Source of the DNA: ANME-2 cluster archaeon
Lineage (GTDB): Archaea > Halobacteriota > Methanosarcinia > Methanosarcinales > Methanocomedenaceae
Direction: 5' to 3'
Length of the DNA stretch: 18,665 nucleotides
Assembly (NCBI GenBank): GCA_023544605.1
Contig: JAMJFQ010000018.1
Span: 1 to 18,665, forward strand
Shown one piece after another: positions 6,326 to 13,859 of this stretch. How positions within the stretch are numbered: position 1 is the stretch's first letter; every line of letters begins with the position of its first letter. The position numbers and the translations under genes were made by a program. The notes below the pieces were generated by a model that saw nothing but the letters and a program-made list of their open reading frames with translations, had not been told where the DNA came from and ran no database searches.

Positions 6326-7126
6326 ATGCATCAAATAATAGACGAAATAATCATATCCACCGAAAACCGGGTCACGAAAATAACGCATACTGATAAGAAA
6401 AATACCATTTCTACCAGAGACTTTGCCAAATCCATCCGAACAGTAAAAGATAAGCACTGCATCCCGGTGATAGCCGAGGTCAAACCTTCATCACCTACCA
6501 CGCACAACAGGAATGTAACACCAATCGATGCTGCACAGATAGCAAGGACCATGGAACAGGCAGGAGCTGTTGCTATTTCAGTCCTCACGGAACCGGATTT
6601 TTTCCACGGTAGTCTGGAGAACCTGGAATGTGTCCGCAGGTCGGTGAACATCCCGGTGTTGAGGAAAGATTTCATTATAGATGAAAAACAGCTTTATGAA
6701 ACACACAGCGACCTGATACTGCTGATAGCAGGTCTACTGGGCGACAGGCTGCCTGAATTCATCTCCCTGGCAAAAAGTAGGGGACTCCAGCCGCTGGTGG
6801 AAGTGCATAACAGGGCAGAACTCATGACTGTTCTGGACACTGATGCAGATATCATAGGCATAAACAACCGCAACCTCAAGACCATGGAGGTCGACCTGGC
6901 AACCACTGAAGAGTTGGCTCCCATTATAAACAGGCACAGACCTGACACGATAATTATAAGCGAGAGCGGTATAATGACACCAAAGGATGTGGTCAGGGTA
7001 GTACGGGCAGGTGCTGATGCCGTACTGGTGGGCACATCCATTATGAAAGGTGACATTTATGACAACACCAGATTATTGGTTGAAGCAAAGGTATCTGACC
7101 CACGTATATCAGACATATCAAAATGA
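6326..7126 (+). CDS. trpC: Indole-3-glycerol-phosphate synthase
   Basis: Closes the ring of carboxyphenylamino-deoxyribulose phosphate to make indole-3-glycerol phosphate, the fourth tryptophan step after anthranilate. From the chosen start the protein is 266 residues, normal for the family. The (beta/alpha)8 active-site residues are in place: E51 and K53 in IAEVKPSSP, K114 in LRKDF, E159 in LVEV, N180 in INNRNL, and E213-S214 in SESG. Earlier in-frame ATGs at 6245 and 6287 lie upstream of the TATA box or inside the TRP boxes, so they are rejected. The ATG at 6326 fits a leader of about 28 bases. The loop after KPSSP reads TTHNRN and lacks the usual Lys-Gly. It is first in a trpC-trpB-trpA operon. 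Confidence 0.95.
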   Translation: MHQIIDEIIISTENRVTKITHTDKKNTISTRDFAKSIRTVKDKHCIPVIAEVKPSSPTTHNRNVTPIDAAQIARTMEQAGAVAISVLTEPDFFHGSLENLECVRRSVNIPVLRKDFIIDEKQLYETHSDLILLIAGLLGDRLPEFISLAKSRGLQPLVEVHNRAELMTVLDTDADIIGINNRNLKTMEVDLATTEELAPIINRHRPDTIIISESGIMTPKDVVRVVRAGADAVLVGTSIMKGDIYDNTRLLVEAKVSDPRISDISK

Positions 7127-7147
7127 CAAAATAATGAGGACATTTTC

Positions 7148-8341
7148 ATGACCATTACAAAAAAAGGCAAGTTCGGGCGATTCGGAGGGCAGTTCGTACC
7201 CGAGGTGCTCATGCCTGCTCTGGAGGAACTGGAAGAGGGATATGAGCGATTCAAGAACGACCCCGGATTCAAGCAGGAACTGGACTATTACCTGCAGGAT
7301 TTTGCAGGCAGGCCCTCCCCTCTGTACCATGCCCGGCGCCTGAGTAAAAAGTATGGGCTAAAGGTCTATCTTAAACGGGAGGATCTCGTGCATGGAGGCG
7401 CCCACAAACTTAACAATACACTGGGCCAGGCACTCCTGGCAAAGTATATGGGCAAACATCGCCTGATCGCCGAGACCGGTGCGGGCCAGCATGGTACGGC
7501 AACTGCCATGGCAGGTGCAAACCTTGGACTTGCCACAGAAGTCTATATGGGTGCCAAGGATACCCAGAGGCAGCGCATGAACGTGTACCGCATGGAACTT
7601 ATGGGTACGAAGGTCATACCTGTGACCTCTGGCAGCCAGACCCTGAAGGATGCCATCAATGAGGCGCTGCGGGACTGGGTCAGCAATGTGGAAGATACCC
7701 ATTACCTGATCGGTTCGGTGGTCGGTCCACATCCATACCCAACTATTGTGCGTGACTTCCAGAGCGTTATCGGTAACGAGGTAAGGTCGCAGATAGTTGA
7801 AAAAGAAGGCCGCCTCCCCGATTCCATCATTGCATGTACTGGTGGTGGCAGCAATGCCATGGGCATATTCCATCCTTTTGTTCATGATACGGATGTTAAA
7901 CTGTTCGCCGTGGAAGCGGGGGGCAGCGGATTGAAATGTACTGATAAAGCAGCGCTGCACTCTGCATCACTGAGTGTGGGCGAGGAGGGAGTACTGCACG
8001 GCGCACGGACCAGGATATTGCAGGACCCTTACGGCCAGATACTGGAATCCCACAGCATCTCCGCCGGTCTTGATTACAGTGGTGTGGGTCCCGAACTGGC
8101 ATACCTGGCAGAGACAGGCAGGATCATAGCGAAGAATGCTGATGATGACGAGGCACTGGCGGCCTTTCATGAACTAAGCCGCATGGAGGGCATCATTCCA
8201 GCCCTGGAATCATCTCATGCCCTGGCATACCTGGCAAAGGCGGCCGATTCAGGTGACCTGGGTGAGATCGTCGTGATAAATGTATCAGGCCGTGGGGACA
8301 AGGACCTGGAGACTGTGCTGGAAAAGGGGGCGCCGTTATGA
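7148..8341 (+). CDS. trpB: Tryptophan synthase beta chain
   Basis: Joins indole to serine in a pyridoxal-phosphate reaction, forming the alpha2-beta2 tryptophan synthase with TrpA. At 397 residues it matches the classical TrpB1 type. K87 in HKLNN is the cofactor lysine, E109 in AETGAGQHG is the catalytic acid, and GGGSNA (232-237) holds the cofactor phosphate; these positions match the bacterial enzyme. The ribosome site GAGG (7136-7139) precedes the ATG by eight bases. It lies 21 bases after trpC and overlaps trpA by four. Confidence 0.97.
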   Translation: MTITKKGKFGRFGGQFVPEVLMPALEELEEGYERFKNDPGFKQELDYYLQDFAGRPSPLYHARRLSKKYGLKVYLKREDLVHGGAHKLNNTLGQALLAKYMGKHRLIAETGAGQHGTATAMAGANLGLATEVYMGAKDTQRQRMNVYRMELMGTKVIPVTSGSQTLKDAINEALRDWVSNVEDTHYLIGSVVGPHPYPTIVRDFQSVIGNEVRSQIVEKEGRLPDSIIACTGGGSNAMGIFHPFVHDTDVKLFAVEAGGSGLKCTDKAALHSASLSVGEEGVLHGARTRILQDPYGQILESHSISAGLDYSGVGPELAYLAETGRIIAKNADDDEALAAFHELSRMEGIIPALESSHALAYLAKAADSGDLGEIVVINVSGRGDKDLETVLEKGAPL

Positions 8342-9102
8342 GGATATCTGAGAAGTTCGGTGAACTAAAAGATAAAAAAGAGGGTGCGCTCATAGCTTAT
8401 GTCTGTGCCGGCGATGGTGATACCGTGGGAATCGTACATTCATTGGTCAGGGGCGGCGCCGATATCGTAGAACTGGGGCTGCCGTTCTCAGACCCTGTGG
8501 CCGACGGGCCTACTATCCAGGCATCAATCCAGAGGGCACTGGACGCGGGTATGAACCCTGATACGTACTTCGATATGGTCAAAGGGCTGGGTGTGAATGT
8601 GCCGCTGGTCGTTATGACCTACTACAACCTGATATTCAAGCGGGGGCTCGAGCGGTTTGTTACAGACTGCCGGGACAGCGAAATAACCGGTATCATTGTG
8701 CCAGACCTGCCACCCGAGGAATCAGGAGAACTGGCAGGTTATTGTGAACAGCACGATGTAGACCTGATATTTTTAGTAGCACCCACTACCAAAGGTGACA
8801 GGCTGGAGGATATCCTGAAGCGGGGCACAGGGTTTTTGTACCTGGTATCCAGGCTGGGTGTAACAGGAGCCAGGGCCGACATTGCATTGTCTACAAAGGA
8901 AGTGCTGGACAGGGTAAAGACCGATAAACCCAGAGCAGTGGGCTTTGGTATATCATCGGGCGAGCAGGCCGCAGAGGTTGTAAAGAGTGGTGCTGACGGC
9001 GTTATCGTGGGTTCGGCCTTCGTGGATATCATAGCCAGCGGCCAGGACATAACACAGAGGCTGGAGGAGCTGGCAAGGGAAATCAAGTCCAGTTTGGGAT
9101 AA
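8338..9102 (+). CDS. trpA: Tryptophan synthase alpha chain
   Basis: Splits indole-3-glycerol phosphate into indole and glyceraldehyde-3-phosphate, and channels the indole to TrpB. The 254-residue TIM barrel has catalytic E45 and D56 in VELGLPFSDPVADGPTI, equivalent to E49 and D60 of the enterobacterial enzyme. It also has SRLGVTGAR and the phosphate-binding GFGISSGE and GVIVGSA segments. The start overlaps the trpB stop as ATGA, so the two chains are translationally coupled, which fits their one-to-one complex. Confidence 0.96.
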   Translation: MRISEKFGELKDKKEGALIAYVCAGDGDTVGIVHSLVRGGADIVELGLPFSDPVADGPTIQASIQRALDAGMNPDTYFDMVKGLGVNVPLVVMTYYNLIFKRGLERFVTDCRDSEITGIIVPDLPPEESGELAGYCEQHDVDLIFLVAPTTKGDRLEDILKRGTGFLYLVSRLGVTGARADIALSTKEVLDRVKTDKPRAVGFGISSGEQAAEVVKSGADGVIVGSAFVDIIASGQDITQRLEELAREIKSSLG

Positions 9103-9133
9103 AATACCATATTTTAAGTCAAAGGCGACCTTT
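9101..9133 (+). other. Two small hairpins between trpA and thpR
   Basis: AAAATA-CCA-TATTTT (9101-9115) overlaps the trpA stop. AAAGG-CGA-CCTTT (9121-9133) ends just before the thpR ribosome site (GAGGGTGAG, 9137-9145). Both are perfect short inverted repeats in a 48-base gap. They could weaken read-through or protect an mRNA end between the tryptophan genes and the RNA-processing pair, but neither has the T-run of a clear terminator. Confidence 0.35.
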
Positions 9134-9150
9134 ATTGAGGGTGAGTATTT

Positions 9151-9693
9151 ATGATACGCACATTCATAGCCGTGGAACTCCCTGACCACATGAAAGAGGG
9201 CGTCCGGTCCATACAACAGGAGATGGATCTCAAGGGACTCAAACTGGTGGAGCCCGACCTGGTACACCTGACCATGAAATTTCTGGGCGATATCCCCCGC
9301 TCTCAGGTTGACCCTATCTCTGAAGCACTATCAGGTATTGACTGCCCCCCGTTCACTGCCAGGATCACAGGAGTGGGTGTGTTTCCCAAACCTTCATACA
9401 TGAAAGTGATATGGCTGGGTGGGCAGGGTGAGTTCGAAAGGCTGCATAGCGAAGTAGAACGGGTTCTCAAAGAGTTCAGGTTCAAAAAGGACCGCGGGAA
9501 ATTCACAGCACATGCCACACTGGCCAGGATCAGGCATCTGGATAACTCCATCAAAGAACAGCTATCCAAGGTCCTATCAGGACTTCAGGATAAAGACCTG
9601 GGCGATTTCACTGTTGGTTCCATCACCCTCAAAAAGAGTACATTGACGCCTGAAGGACCCATATATGAGACCCTTAAGGAAATTCCATTGTAA
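9151..9693 (+). CDS. thpR: RNA 2',3'-cyclic phosphodiesterase (2'-5' RNA ligase family)
   Basis: A two-H phosphoesterase. Its family opens 2',3'-cyclic phosphate ends on RNA to 2'-phosphates and can join tRNA halves through 2'-5' bonds in vitro. The two signature motifs are HLTM (39-42) and HATL (121-124), about 80 residues apart as expected, in a protein of the usual 180 residues. The next gene, cca, begins only eight bases downstream; this pairing of thpR with the CCA-adding enzyme recurs in archaea and points to a role on tRNA or other RNA ends. Confidence 0.93.
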   Translation: MIRTFIAVELPDHMKEGVRSIQQEMDLKGLKLVEPDLVHLTMKFLGDIPRSQVDPISEALSGIDCPPFTARITGVGVFPKPSYMKVIWLGGQGEFERLHSEVERVLKEFRFKKDRGKFTAHATLARIRHLDNSIKEQLSKVLSGLQDKDLGDFTVGSITLKKSTLTPEGPIYETLKEIPL

Positions 9694-9701
9694 GGATATA
9701 C

Positions 9702-11075
9702 ATGAACCACAATGAACCTGAAATAATAAAGGAAGTCCTGCAAAGGATAAAACCTGACACTCGTGAAAAGCAGAAGATGCATGAGGTTGCAGACCATATC
9801 ATCTCCCTGGTGAACAACGTTGCAGTCGGACTGGGTTTAACTGACATATCAGGTATACTTGTGGGCTCTGCCGCCAGAGGTACCTGGATATCGGGTGAAC
9901 ACGACCTGGACATATTCATCACCTTCCCTGAAGACACCTCTGAAGAAGACCTGAAGAATGTAGGGTTGAGAATTGCCAGAGAAGTGGCAGATGATGCTGA
10001 TGGATATGAGGAGCGGTATGCAGAGCATCCCTATATCCATGCTTATTTTAGCGATTTTGAAGTAGACCTCGTGCCCTGCTTCAGGGTGGGTAGTGCCGCC
10101 AGGATAAAATCTGCTGTGGACAGGACACCCTTCCACAACCAGTTCGTCAGGTCAAGGATAAAAGGACACGAAGATGACGTACTGTTGTTGAAACAGTTCA
10201 TGAAAGGTGCGGGTGTATATGGCTCAGACCTCAGGACCGGCGGTTTCTCCGGATACCTGGCAGAACTGCTCATCATCCACTGCGGCTCATTCAGGGAAGT
10301 GCTGGGATCTGCTGATGGATGGAAACCTGGAACCATTATTGACATAATGGAACATGGTAACAAGCAGCATAATGACCCGCTAATGGTCGTTGATCCCACC
10401 GACCCGGCCCGCAACGTCGCAGCGGCATTGACACTGGACAGGTTTGCAGGGTTTATTGACAGGGCACGGGAGTACCTGGATTCTCCTACCGTTGAAGGGT
10501 TCTTTATTGACATGCCAGCCCCGCTCAGTGATACGGAATTTGACACCATCACAGCAAAGCGCGGGACCTTTTTAGTTGGCGTGATCTTTGATAAACCCGA
10601 TGTTGTGGATGATGTGCTTTATCCCCAGTTGTTCATGCTGCACAACAGCATCACAGACCTGCTGTCCCGGCATACATTTTCGGTCATGAACGGCGATGTC
10701 TGGGCCGGTAGCAGAGAGGCGGCTGTGGTGCTGGAGATGGAAGTGCAGCATCTACCGCCCGTTAAAAAACATGCTGGTCCGCCAGTGTGGGAAAAAATCC
10801 ATGCCGGGAGTTTCAAGCAGAAGTACCTGCACAATAAAGGCCTTTCAGAGGTATATATCGAAAACGGCAGATATGTAGTGGACGTATGGCGCAAATACAC
10901 GGATGCAGCTGATCTGTTGCGCAATGAACTCCACACATGTAGATTGGGCAAACATGTGGGTGAGAGTATAAAGTTGGGTTTTAAGGTGCTGCAGGACAGG
11001 GAATTAATTGATATCGATCATCAAAGTTTCAGGGAATTCCTCACCGGATTTTTCCACCGGAATGGAGATCAATAA
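9702..11075 (+). CDS. cca: Archaeal (class I) CCA-adding tRNA nucleotidyltransferase
   Basis: Adds or repairs the 3'-CCA of tRNA without a nucleic acid template. The 457 residues fit the archaeal class I enzyme. The nucleotidyltransferase signature is GSAARGT (55-61) followed by DLD (68-70), with D122 in FEVDLVP as the third metal-binding carboxylate. The central and tail domains follow, including RTPFHNQFV (141-149) and the LKQFMKG segment. The ribosome site AAGGA overlaps the thpR stop. The last 35 bases overlap the end of the convergent deacetylase gene. Confidence 0.95.
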   Translation: MNHNEPEIIKEVLQRIKPDTREKQKMHEVADHIISLVNNVAVGLGLTDISGILVGSAARGTWISGEHDLDIFITFPEDTSEEDLKNVGLRIAREVADDADGYEERYAEHPYIHAYFSDFEVDLVPCFRVGSAARIKSAVDRTPFHNQFVRSRIKGHEDDVLLLKQFMKGAGVYGSDLRTGGFSGYLAELLIIHCGSFREVLGSADGWKPGTIIDIMEHGNKQHNDPLMVVDPTDPARNVAAALTLDRFAGFIDRAREYLDSPTVEGFFIDMPAPLSDTEFDTITAKRGTFLVGVIFDKPDVVDDVLYPQLFMLHNSITDLLSRHTFSVMNGDVWAGSREAAVVLEMEVQHLPPVKKHAGPPVWEKIHAGSFKQKYLHNKGLSEVYIENGRYVVDVWRKYTDAADLLRNELHTCRLGKHVGESIKLGFKVLQDRELIDIDHQSFREFLTGFFHRNGDQ

Positions 11076-12060
11076 CCTTCTCTACTACCTGACGTGTACT
11101 GCCTGACACCTCTCCTATTTCCGCAACAGCATCAATTTCACCCATAAGGCCCCTGAATATCATGATCACTGATTCTGATAGTGCATCGTAATCGTAACCC
11201 CCTTCAAGTGCAAGGACCAGTTTACCGCCGCATAGTTCTTCTGCCAGTGAGCGCACCATCCCCGTCATCTGTCCAAACCCTTCACTGGTCAGGTTCATAC
11301 CTGCCAGCGGGTCGTTCCTGTGTCCATCCTGTCCGGCACTGACAAGAATAATATCTGGTCCGAAACGGCGGGCTGCAGGCCGCAGTATTTCCCTGAACAC
11401 AAATAGGTAATCGGCATCGTTAGCACCACCTGACAGCGGCACGTTGATAGTATATCCCCTACCACCCCCGGTTCCGATCTCATCCAGACTGCCAGTGCCC
11501 GGATAATGGGGGTACTGATGAAGGGAAAAACAGAGCACCGAACTGTCCTCATAAAAGGCCTTCTGAGTGCCGTTGCCGTGATGCACGTCCCAGTCAACGA
11601 TCAGTACCTTTCCCAGCCCTTTTTGTTGCGCATACCTGGCCGCTATCGCCACATTGTTGAACAGGCAAAAACCCATACTCCTGTCCGGCTCGGCATGATG
11701 TCCAGGAGGGCGCACCAGGGAAAATACACTATCCATCCCTTCCAGGACCGCATCCACTGCCGATATTACACCTCCGGCAGCCAGCAATGCTGTCTCATAT
11801 GAACGGTTGCTGGTGGGAGTGTCTCCGTCCAGGGCCATTCCACTCGATGAGAACTCCCGCACGGTACGTATGTGGTCAGAAGTGTGGATAGATTGTATCT
11901 GGTCAGGAGAAGCTGGGTTGGGTTCAATAGGATTTAGCACATCAATAAGGTCTGTCTCTTCCAATCCCTTCATTATAGCGATCAAGCGCCCCGCATTTTC
12001 GGGATGCATGCCGGTATCATGTTCCAGGTAACCCTCATGATATACATATCCTACCTGCAT
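11041..12060 (-). CDS. Histone deacetylase-family amidohydrolase
   Basis: A zinc hydrolase of the HDAC/acetoin-utilisation/acetylpolyamine family; the substrate could be acetyl-lysine on archaeal chromatin proteins or other proteins, or a small acetylated amine. The 339-residue protein has RPPGHHA (117-123) with the paired catalytic histidines H121-H122. DWDVHHGNGT (156-165) supplies zinc ligands D158 and H160. SAGQDGH (241-247) supplies D245, and LEGGYD (285-290) supplies the transition-state tyrosine Y289. All catalytic residues are intact; Q244 replaces the more common Phe of SAGFD. No ribosome site precedes the ATG, but a TATA box sits about 27 bases upstream, so the mRNA is probably leaderless. 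Its 3' end overlaps cca. Confidence 0.93.
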   Translation of the reverse strand: MQVGYVYHEGYLEHDTGMHPENAGRLIAIMKGLEETDLIDVLNPIEPNPASPDQIQSIHTSDHIRTVREFSSSGMALDGDTPTSNRSYETALLAAGGVISAVDAVLEGMDSVFSLVRPPGHHAEPDRSMGFCLFNNVAIAARYAQQKGLGKVLIVDWDVHHGNGTQKAFYEDSSVLCFSLHQYPHYPGTGSLDEIGTGGGRGYTINVPLSGGANDADYLFVFREILRPAARRFGPDIILVSAGQDGHRNDPLAGMNLTSEGFGQMTGMVRSLAEELCGGKLVLALEGGYDYDALSESVIMIFRGLMGEIDAVAEIGEVSGSTRQVVEKVIDLHSGGKIR

Positions 12061-12083
12061 AATAGTAATTACAGCAGGTTACG

Positions 12084-12090
12084 TTATAAA
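12084..12090 (-). promoter_or_regulatory. TATA box of the deacetylase gene (leaderless transcript predicted)
   Basis: On the - strand CTTTATAAC is centred about 27 bases before the ATG at 12060, which places initiation at or next to the start codon. The absence of any GGTG- or GGAG-like sequence before the ATG agrees with leaderless translation. It also shows that the gene need not be co-transcribed with the DUF2111 gene. Confidence 0.5.
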
Positions 12091-12100
12091 GTTTAACAGC

Positions 12101-12436
12101 TCAAAGTCTTGTCAGGTCAATAAAGCCTGCCAGGTTAACTACACCAATTGCCCCGACTACCTCTCCACTCGTATCTTTTATGGGAGAGACCACAACGGGA
12201 ACATCCTTATAGGGACCTTCGTCTGCAAATCCGTGTATGGTCTTGCCTTCATTAATTGCCCGTTCCAGATATTTCCCGGTATAGTTATAATCAAGAACCT
12301 TATTGTTTTCTACCCTGATACCGTTTTTATTCTTACTTCTCATGGTAACAGGTAAACCCACCGCACAAAATATGGCCATTGCTATCGGTTCTAAATCGTT
12401 GGCTGTAGAATCCTTGTTAATCGTTATTCCGACCAT
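12101..12436 (-). CDS. DUF2111 family protein
   Basis: A small cytosolic protein of unknown role, in a family I associate with methanogenic archaea. The N-terminal half has DLEPIAMAIFCAVGLPVTMR. The C-terminal part (PVVVSPIKDTSGEVVGAIG, then VVNLAGFIDL) resembles a PAS- or Cache-like sensor fold, where a dGxvvGaigvv strand pair is typical. The DUF2111 call is from the sequence pattern by memory, and the sensor idea is only inference. I choose the ATG at 12436 (111 residues) over the GTG nine bases upstream, because that GTG is part of GGTGA, a good ribosome site at the right distance from the ATG. Confidence 0.75.
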   Translation of the reverse strand: MVGITINKDSTANDLEPIAMAIFCAVGLPVTMRSKNKNGIRVENNKVLDYNYTGKYLERAINEGKTIHGFADEGPYKDVPVVVSPIKDTSGEVVGAIGVVNLAGFIDLTRL

Positions 12437-12460
12437 TTTTTTCACCAGATGTCCAATGAA

Positions 12461-12480
12461 ATATAATATACTTAAACGCT
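12461..12480 (-). promoter_or_regulatory. Possible TATA element of the DUF2111 gene
   Basis: The - strand reads TTTAAGTATATTATAT in the 66-base gap before the DUF2111 gene. Its exact registration is unclear. If the upstream part (TTTAAGTA) is the functional box, transcription would begin just before the GGTGA ribosome site. Co-transcription with the upstream pterin-synthase gene is an alternative. Confidence 0.35.
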
Positions 12481-12502
12481 CCGAAACATCATCGCCGTTT
12501 TA

Positions 12503-12988
12503 TTAAAGGTCCATGCTGCAACCTGCACCTTGCCCGATCCCTTCATCCACCCTCACATGCAGGGCTGTGATAGTATCAGCAGACCCACCATCTTTGAGCA
12601 CTGATGATATTTCTTTAATGAAATACGTACACAGATCTTCAGCGCTTACTGATGGTATTGGGAGTAGCAGCACATCATCCCCGGGCAGAACATAATGTTT
12701 GCAGCTTTTAATGATCTCCACGGTATAGTAGCCGTTGTCTTGAGTTATCTTCAGCCGGGGGTCATTCTTAGCAATAAGTATGCAATGGTCAAGCCGGTCG
12801 CATATCTCGTTGACAATATGTTTCAATTCCATGAAATCTATTATGAACTCTCCTGCCTGGGTGCCTTCTACGCGCACACTGATGGCATAGGTATGACCAT
12901 GTAACCTGCCGCACTTTGGATGGTCTGGTATAAAATGGCTGGCAGAGAATCTGAGTTTTGCCATCCAGCCATCAAGTTCTATAAACAA
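12503..12988 (-). CDS. 6-pyruvoyl-tetrahydropterin synthase / QueD family protein
   Basis: A zinc lyase of the PTPS fold that acts on dihydroneopterin triphosphate. In archaea the family serves preQ0/archaeosine (QueD) or pterin synthesis, and the sequence alone does not settle which. From the chosen start (161 residues), zinc ligands are H18 in SASHF and H30, H32 in LHGHTY. The catalytic Cys is C26 in CGRLHGH, the Asp-His pair is LDH (66-68), and the terminal acid is E149 in HVRVDEG. The open frame extends to 13081, across the start of the divergent rlmE. A TTG at 12988 with a perfect GGTGAT six bases upstream is the best start; the ATG at 12964 has no ribosome site. It would be 53 bases from rlmE. 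Confidence 0.88.
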   Translation of the reverse strand: MFIELDGWMAKLRFSASHFIPDHPKCGRLHGHTYAISVRVEGTQAGEFIIDFMELKHIVNEICDRLDHCILIAKNDPRLKITQDNGYYTVEIIKSCKHYVLPGDDVLLLPIPSVSAEDLCTYFIKEISSVLKDGGSADTITALHVRVDEGIGQGAGCSMDL

Positions 12989-13000
12989 TTTCGTATCACC
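12979..13000. promoter_or_regulatory. Compact divergent region: ribosome site of the PTPS gene and possible TATA box of rlmE
   Basis: GGTGAT on the - strand (12995-13000) lies six bases before the TTG at 12988 and decides that start. On the + strand CTATAAAC (12979-12986), just inside the PTPS coding region, is a possible rlmE TATA box. It would give initiation near 13010 and a leader of about 32 bases. Transcripts in the two directions would then overlap at their 5' ends. Confidence 0.4.
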
Positions 13001-13041
13001 TGGGTGAGGTTTAAGGATGTCTGTAACAATAAACTCTTTGT

Positions 13042-13806
13042 ATGGCCAGGAATCAGAGAGACTATTTCTACTACAAAGCAAAGAATGAGGGATACCGTTC
13101 CCGGGCTGCCTATAAGCTACAACATATCAACACAAAACATACTGTTATCCAATCCGGGGCCTCGGTGGTAGACCTGGGTGCAGCACCGGGGGGCTGGCTG
13201 CAGATGGCGAAAGAACTCTCTGGCGGACGTGTGGTCGGTGTGGACCTGCAGAAGATCAAACCTATTGAAGATGTGCAGACCATCAAAGGTGATATCACCC
13301 TGGATGCTACCCTGAAAAAGATAGAGGAGATATTAGGCGAACATGGCGCAGATGCCGTGATATGCGATGCAGCGCCCAATCTTACCGGTAACTGGGCTCT
13401 TGACCATGGCCGCTCCATAGACCTTTGTGAATCGGCACTTGCTATGGCAAAAGGGTTACTGACACCAGGGGGAAATTTCGTTGTCAAGGTATTCCAGGGT
13501 GATATGTTCAAAGAATTCCTGGACAAGGTGAAGGAGAATTTCGTATATGTGCGCTCGTTCACACCAAAGGCTTCAAGGAAACAAAGCGCTGAGATATATG
13601 TGATAGGGAAAAAATTCATAACATCAACCATAAAAAAAGGAGAGGAATTTGACGTGGATATCCTGGAGAGGGGAGATGAGGGGGATGGGATAGCCAGGAT
13701 AGATGATTTTGTGGTGTTTGTTAAAAATGCCGGAGTTGGACAGCATGTTCGGGTGAGGATAACGGATATCAAGCCAAATTTTGCTTTTGCCGATATTATC
13801 GGATAA
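13042..13806 (+). CDS. rlmE: RlmE/FtsJ-type 2'-O-ribose methyltransferase with C-terminal TRAM domain
   Basis: Methylates the 2'-hydroxyl of a uridine in 23S rRNA (position equivalent to U2552) using S-adenosylmethionine. The N-terminus (NQRDYFYYKAKNEGYRSRAA) is typical of the family. The S-adenosylmethionine loop is DLGAAPGGW (44-52). The catalytic K-D-K-E set is K25, D109 in CDAAPN, K149 in VVKVFQG and E184 in SAEIYV. Residues 195-254 form a TRAM domain (KKGEEFDVDILERGDEGDG), an RNA-binding OB-like fold attached to RlmE in a subset of euryarchaea and not in bacteria. The 254-residue length fits this fusion. Confidence 0.95.
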   Translation: MARNQRDYFYYKAKNEGYRSRAAYKLQHINTKHTVIQSGASVVDLGAAPGGWLQMAKELSGGRVVGVDLQKIKPIEDVQTIKGDITLDATLKKIEEILGEHGADAVICDAAPNLTGNWALDHGRSIDLCESALAMAKGLLTPGGNFVVKVFQGDMFKEFLDKVKENFVYVRSFTPKASRKQSAEIYVIGKKFITSTIKKGEEFDVDILERGDEGDGIARIDDFVVFVKNAGVGQHVRVRITDIKPNFAFADIIG

Positions 13807-13813
13807 TGAATGT

Positions 13814-13856
13814 ATGGTCTCAATAATTTAATCTATGAGTAAACCCAATAGACCAT
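13814..13856. repeat. Inverted repeat ATGGTCT/AGACCAT before the four-cysteine gene
   Basis: ATGGTCT (13814-13820) is the exact reverse complement of AGACCAT (13850-13856), with a 29-base AT-rich spacer. It fills the 53-base gap between rlmE and the next gene and ends four bases before that gene's start. The spacer holds a TATA-like AATAATTTAAT (13822-13832), positioned for initiation almost at the start codon. It could be an operator straddling the promoter or an mRNA stem that hides the start. Confidence 0.4.
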
Positions 13857-13859
13857 TGT

